Shown: positions 62,834 through 64,000 of the stretch, in pieces | Layout: each line of letters begins with the position of its first letter | How positions within the stretch are numbered: position 1 is the first letter of the stretch | DNA from: Cyrtodaria siliqua | Lineage: Eukaryota; Mollusca; Bivalvia; Adapedonta; Hiatellidae | Length of the DNA: 64,000 nucleotides | Assembly: GCA_037043455.1 (NCBI GenBank) | Contig: JAWPHD010011229.1 | Coordinates: 1-64,000 of the forward strand | Direction of reading: 5' to 3' | Program-made: the position numbers and the translations under genes | The notes under the pieces: model-generated | What the model was told of the DNA's origin: nothing | Seen by the model: the letters and a program-made list of their open reading frames with translations, nothing else | Databases searched by the model: none

Positions 62834-62982
62834 AAGCATGCTGTCAGTAGCACCACATCAAACCATAAGTGCTTTAGTTTTGTTTTTATCCCGATTTTAT
62901 ATTTTTCACACTGTTTATGACATACCTTTCACACAATGGCCACGTTTTTTACTTTTAAACATTGAATATTGGATTTAATTAA

Positions 62983-63804
62983 ATTAAATCGAAATACAGT
63001 AACTTTCAACATATATACACAGATGGTTCTAAAGATGGAGATAAGGTAGCTGCAGCAGCTGTTATTCGCAAACACAGCATAAAGAGCCGCCTGCCTGACA
63101 AGGCCTCTATCTTTTCAGCTGAACTAAAGGCGATTGAACTTGCCTTAAATTATATTCAGGAATCTGATGATGACCATTTTGTAATATTTTCTGATTCCCT
63201 TTCATCTCTTCAAGCACTGGGTAATATGAAACATGATAACCCAGTTGTGCTTCAACTTTTAGAAAAGTACAATTCTCTTATAATTGATAATGTTATTATT
63301 TTCTGCTGCCTTCCAAGCCATGTAGGAATACGTTGTAATGATAGAGCTGATAGTGCTGCTAAAGCAGCATTAGGTTTACATATATCTGATACCAAATTAC
63401 CTTATACTGATTTTAAAAGTTGTATTAACACATATATTCGTAACTCTTGGCAAACCGCTTGGGATTTGTCAGTTAACAATAAACTCCATTCAATTAAACC
63501 GTTACTCGGAGAATGGCGTTCTTCTAGTAGACCCATTCGTCGAGAGGAAGTTGTCCTAGCCCGGTGCAGAATAGGGCATACACGTTATACTCATTCATAT
63601 TTATTACAAGGTGAGCAATTACCAGAATGTATACTCTGCTTTGCACCGTTAACGGTCAAACACATATTGCTGGAATGTGTAGACTTTGATCCTATGCGTC
63701 GAAGGTACTACAATGTTAATACTATGACCGAGTTTTTTAATACTATAGATTTTAGTCTTGTTTTAGATTTCCTGAAGGAAGTCAGACTATATAAATCATT
63801 ATAA
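62983..63804 (+). CDS. LINE RNase H domain with C-terminal CCHC finger, 5'-truncated
   Basis: This is an open frame of 273 codons from the preceding stop, ending TAA. It shows the RNase H active-site residues: Y-T-D-G-S near its start, F-S-A-E-L-K-A, F-S-D-S-L-S-S-L, and H-V-G-I ... N-D-R-A-D. A C-x2-C-x7-H-x4-C finger (C-I-L-C ... H-I-L-L-E-C) and a short tail follow. This layout is the 3' end of ORF2 in LINEs that keep RNase H. No reverse transcriptase precedes it here and there is no in-frame start near the first motif, so it is a truncated copy or the end of a rearranged one. No stops occur within it, so the insertion looks young. Confidence 0.85.
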   Translation: MKSKYSNFQHIYTDGSKDGDKVAAAAVIRKHSIKSRLPDKASIFSAELKAIELALNYIQESDDDHFVIFSDSLSSLQALGNMKHDNPVVLQLLEKYNSLIIDNVIIFCCLPSHVGIRCNDRADSAAKAALGLHISDTKLPYTDFKSCINTYIRNSWQTAWDLSVNNKLHSIKPLLGEWRSSSRPIRREEVVLARCRIGHTRYTHSYLLQGEQLPECILCFAPLTVKHILLECVDFDPMRRRYYNVNTMTEFFNTIDFSLVLDFLKEVRLYKSL

Positions 63805-64000
63805 TATGTTCTTGTATATACTTCTCTATATACCCGTTTTCGGGCATTTGTTGATTTACATATATAGTTTATATTACTAACATATCATCCTTTACTTGTA
63901 AATAGTTATATCTTTATATATTTACATTAATTTTTAATTAATCCTTCATGTCATCATCATTCATCAGTTTTTGCGCACAATATGACCTATTTATGTGTCG
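63805..64000 (+). other. Probable 3' end of the LINE and window edge
   Basis: AT-rich sequence follows the stop, with 'cccgttttcgggcattt', a small hairpin. The element end is not identifiable before the window closes. Confidence 0.35.

Overview
The window is eukaryotic, intron-rich, AT-rich animal DNA. Its repeats (tRNA-headed SINEs whose tails end in 'ggtgcg..ttaaaaccc', tandem-repeat elements opening and closing with hairpins, many short inverted-repeat elements) are of kinds I associate with bivalve mollusc genomes. That assignment is inference; no mitochondrial or rRNA marker is present.

One protein-coding gene fills most of the window: an ASPSCR1/TUG (UBX domain protein 9) orthologue on the + strand. 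I rebuilt it as 18 coding exons from 8796 to 60622, all with GT-AG introns and matching phases. They total 2052 nt, giving 683 residues plus stop. Order of parts: N-terminal TUG ubiquitin-like domain (exons 1-3), a second ubiquitin-like region ending in a diglycine (exons 3-4), a long polar linker (exons 5-10), a pre-UBX helix (exons 11-12), the UBX domain (exons 12-15), and a Ser-rich tail ending in a conserved P-K-W-F-K motif (exons 17-18).

Layout: 1-8.5 kb is upstream DNA with a local duplication, a decayed LINE, the first copy of a dispersed 420-bp repeat, and a 3.05-kb element with 260-277-bp terminal inverted repeats ending 227 bp before the start codon. Introns 1-4 (8.9-20.7 kb) hold palindromic elements and two hairpin-ended tandem-repeat elements, one carrying a 663-bp GC-rich insertion and the other a TTAA-flanked element. 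Intron 5 holds a 63-bp minisatellite split by a TA-flanked element. Introns 6-10 hold SINEs, a 29-bp and a 161-bp tandem array, a hAT-like element and a multimeric SINE. Intron 11 holds a 5.6-kb, 67-bp minisatellite running directly into exon 12. Introns 12-17 hold more SINEs, tandem-repeat elements and paired MITEs. Downstream of the gene (61-64 kb) are a palindromic element, a LINE reverse-transcriptase fossil and an intact RNase H segment of another LINE.

The most unusual feature is the intron 11 array. Every 67-bp unit repeats the real exon 12 acceptor (branch-like site, CAG) and the first bases of the exon, so about 80 decoy 3' splice sites stand in front of the UBX exon. Reading through the units shows that use of any decoy would bring in a premature stop.
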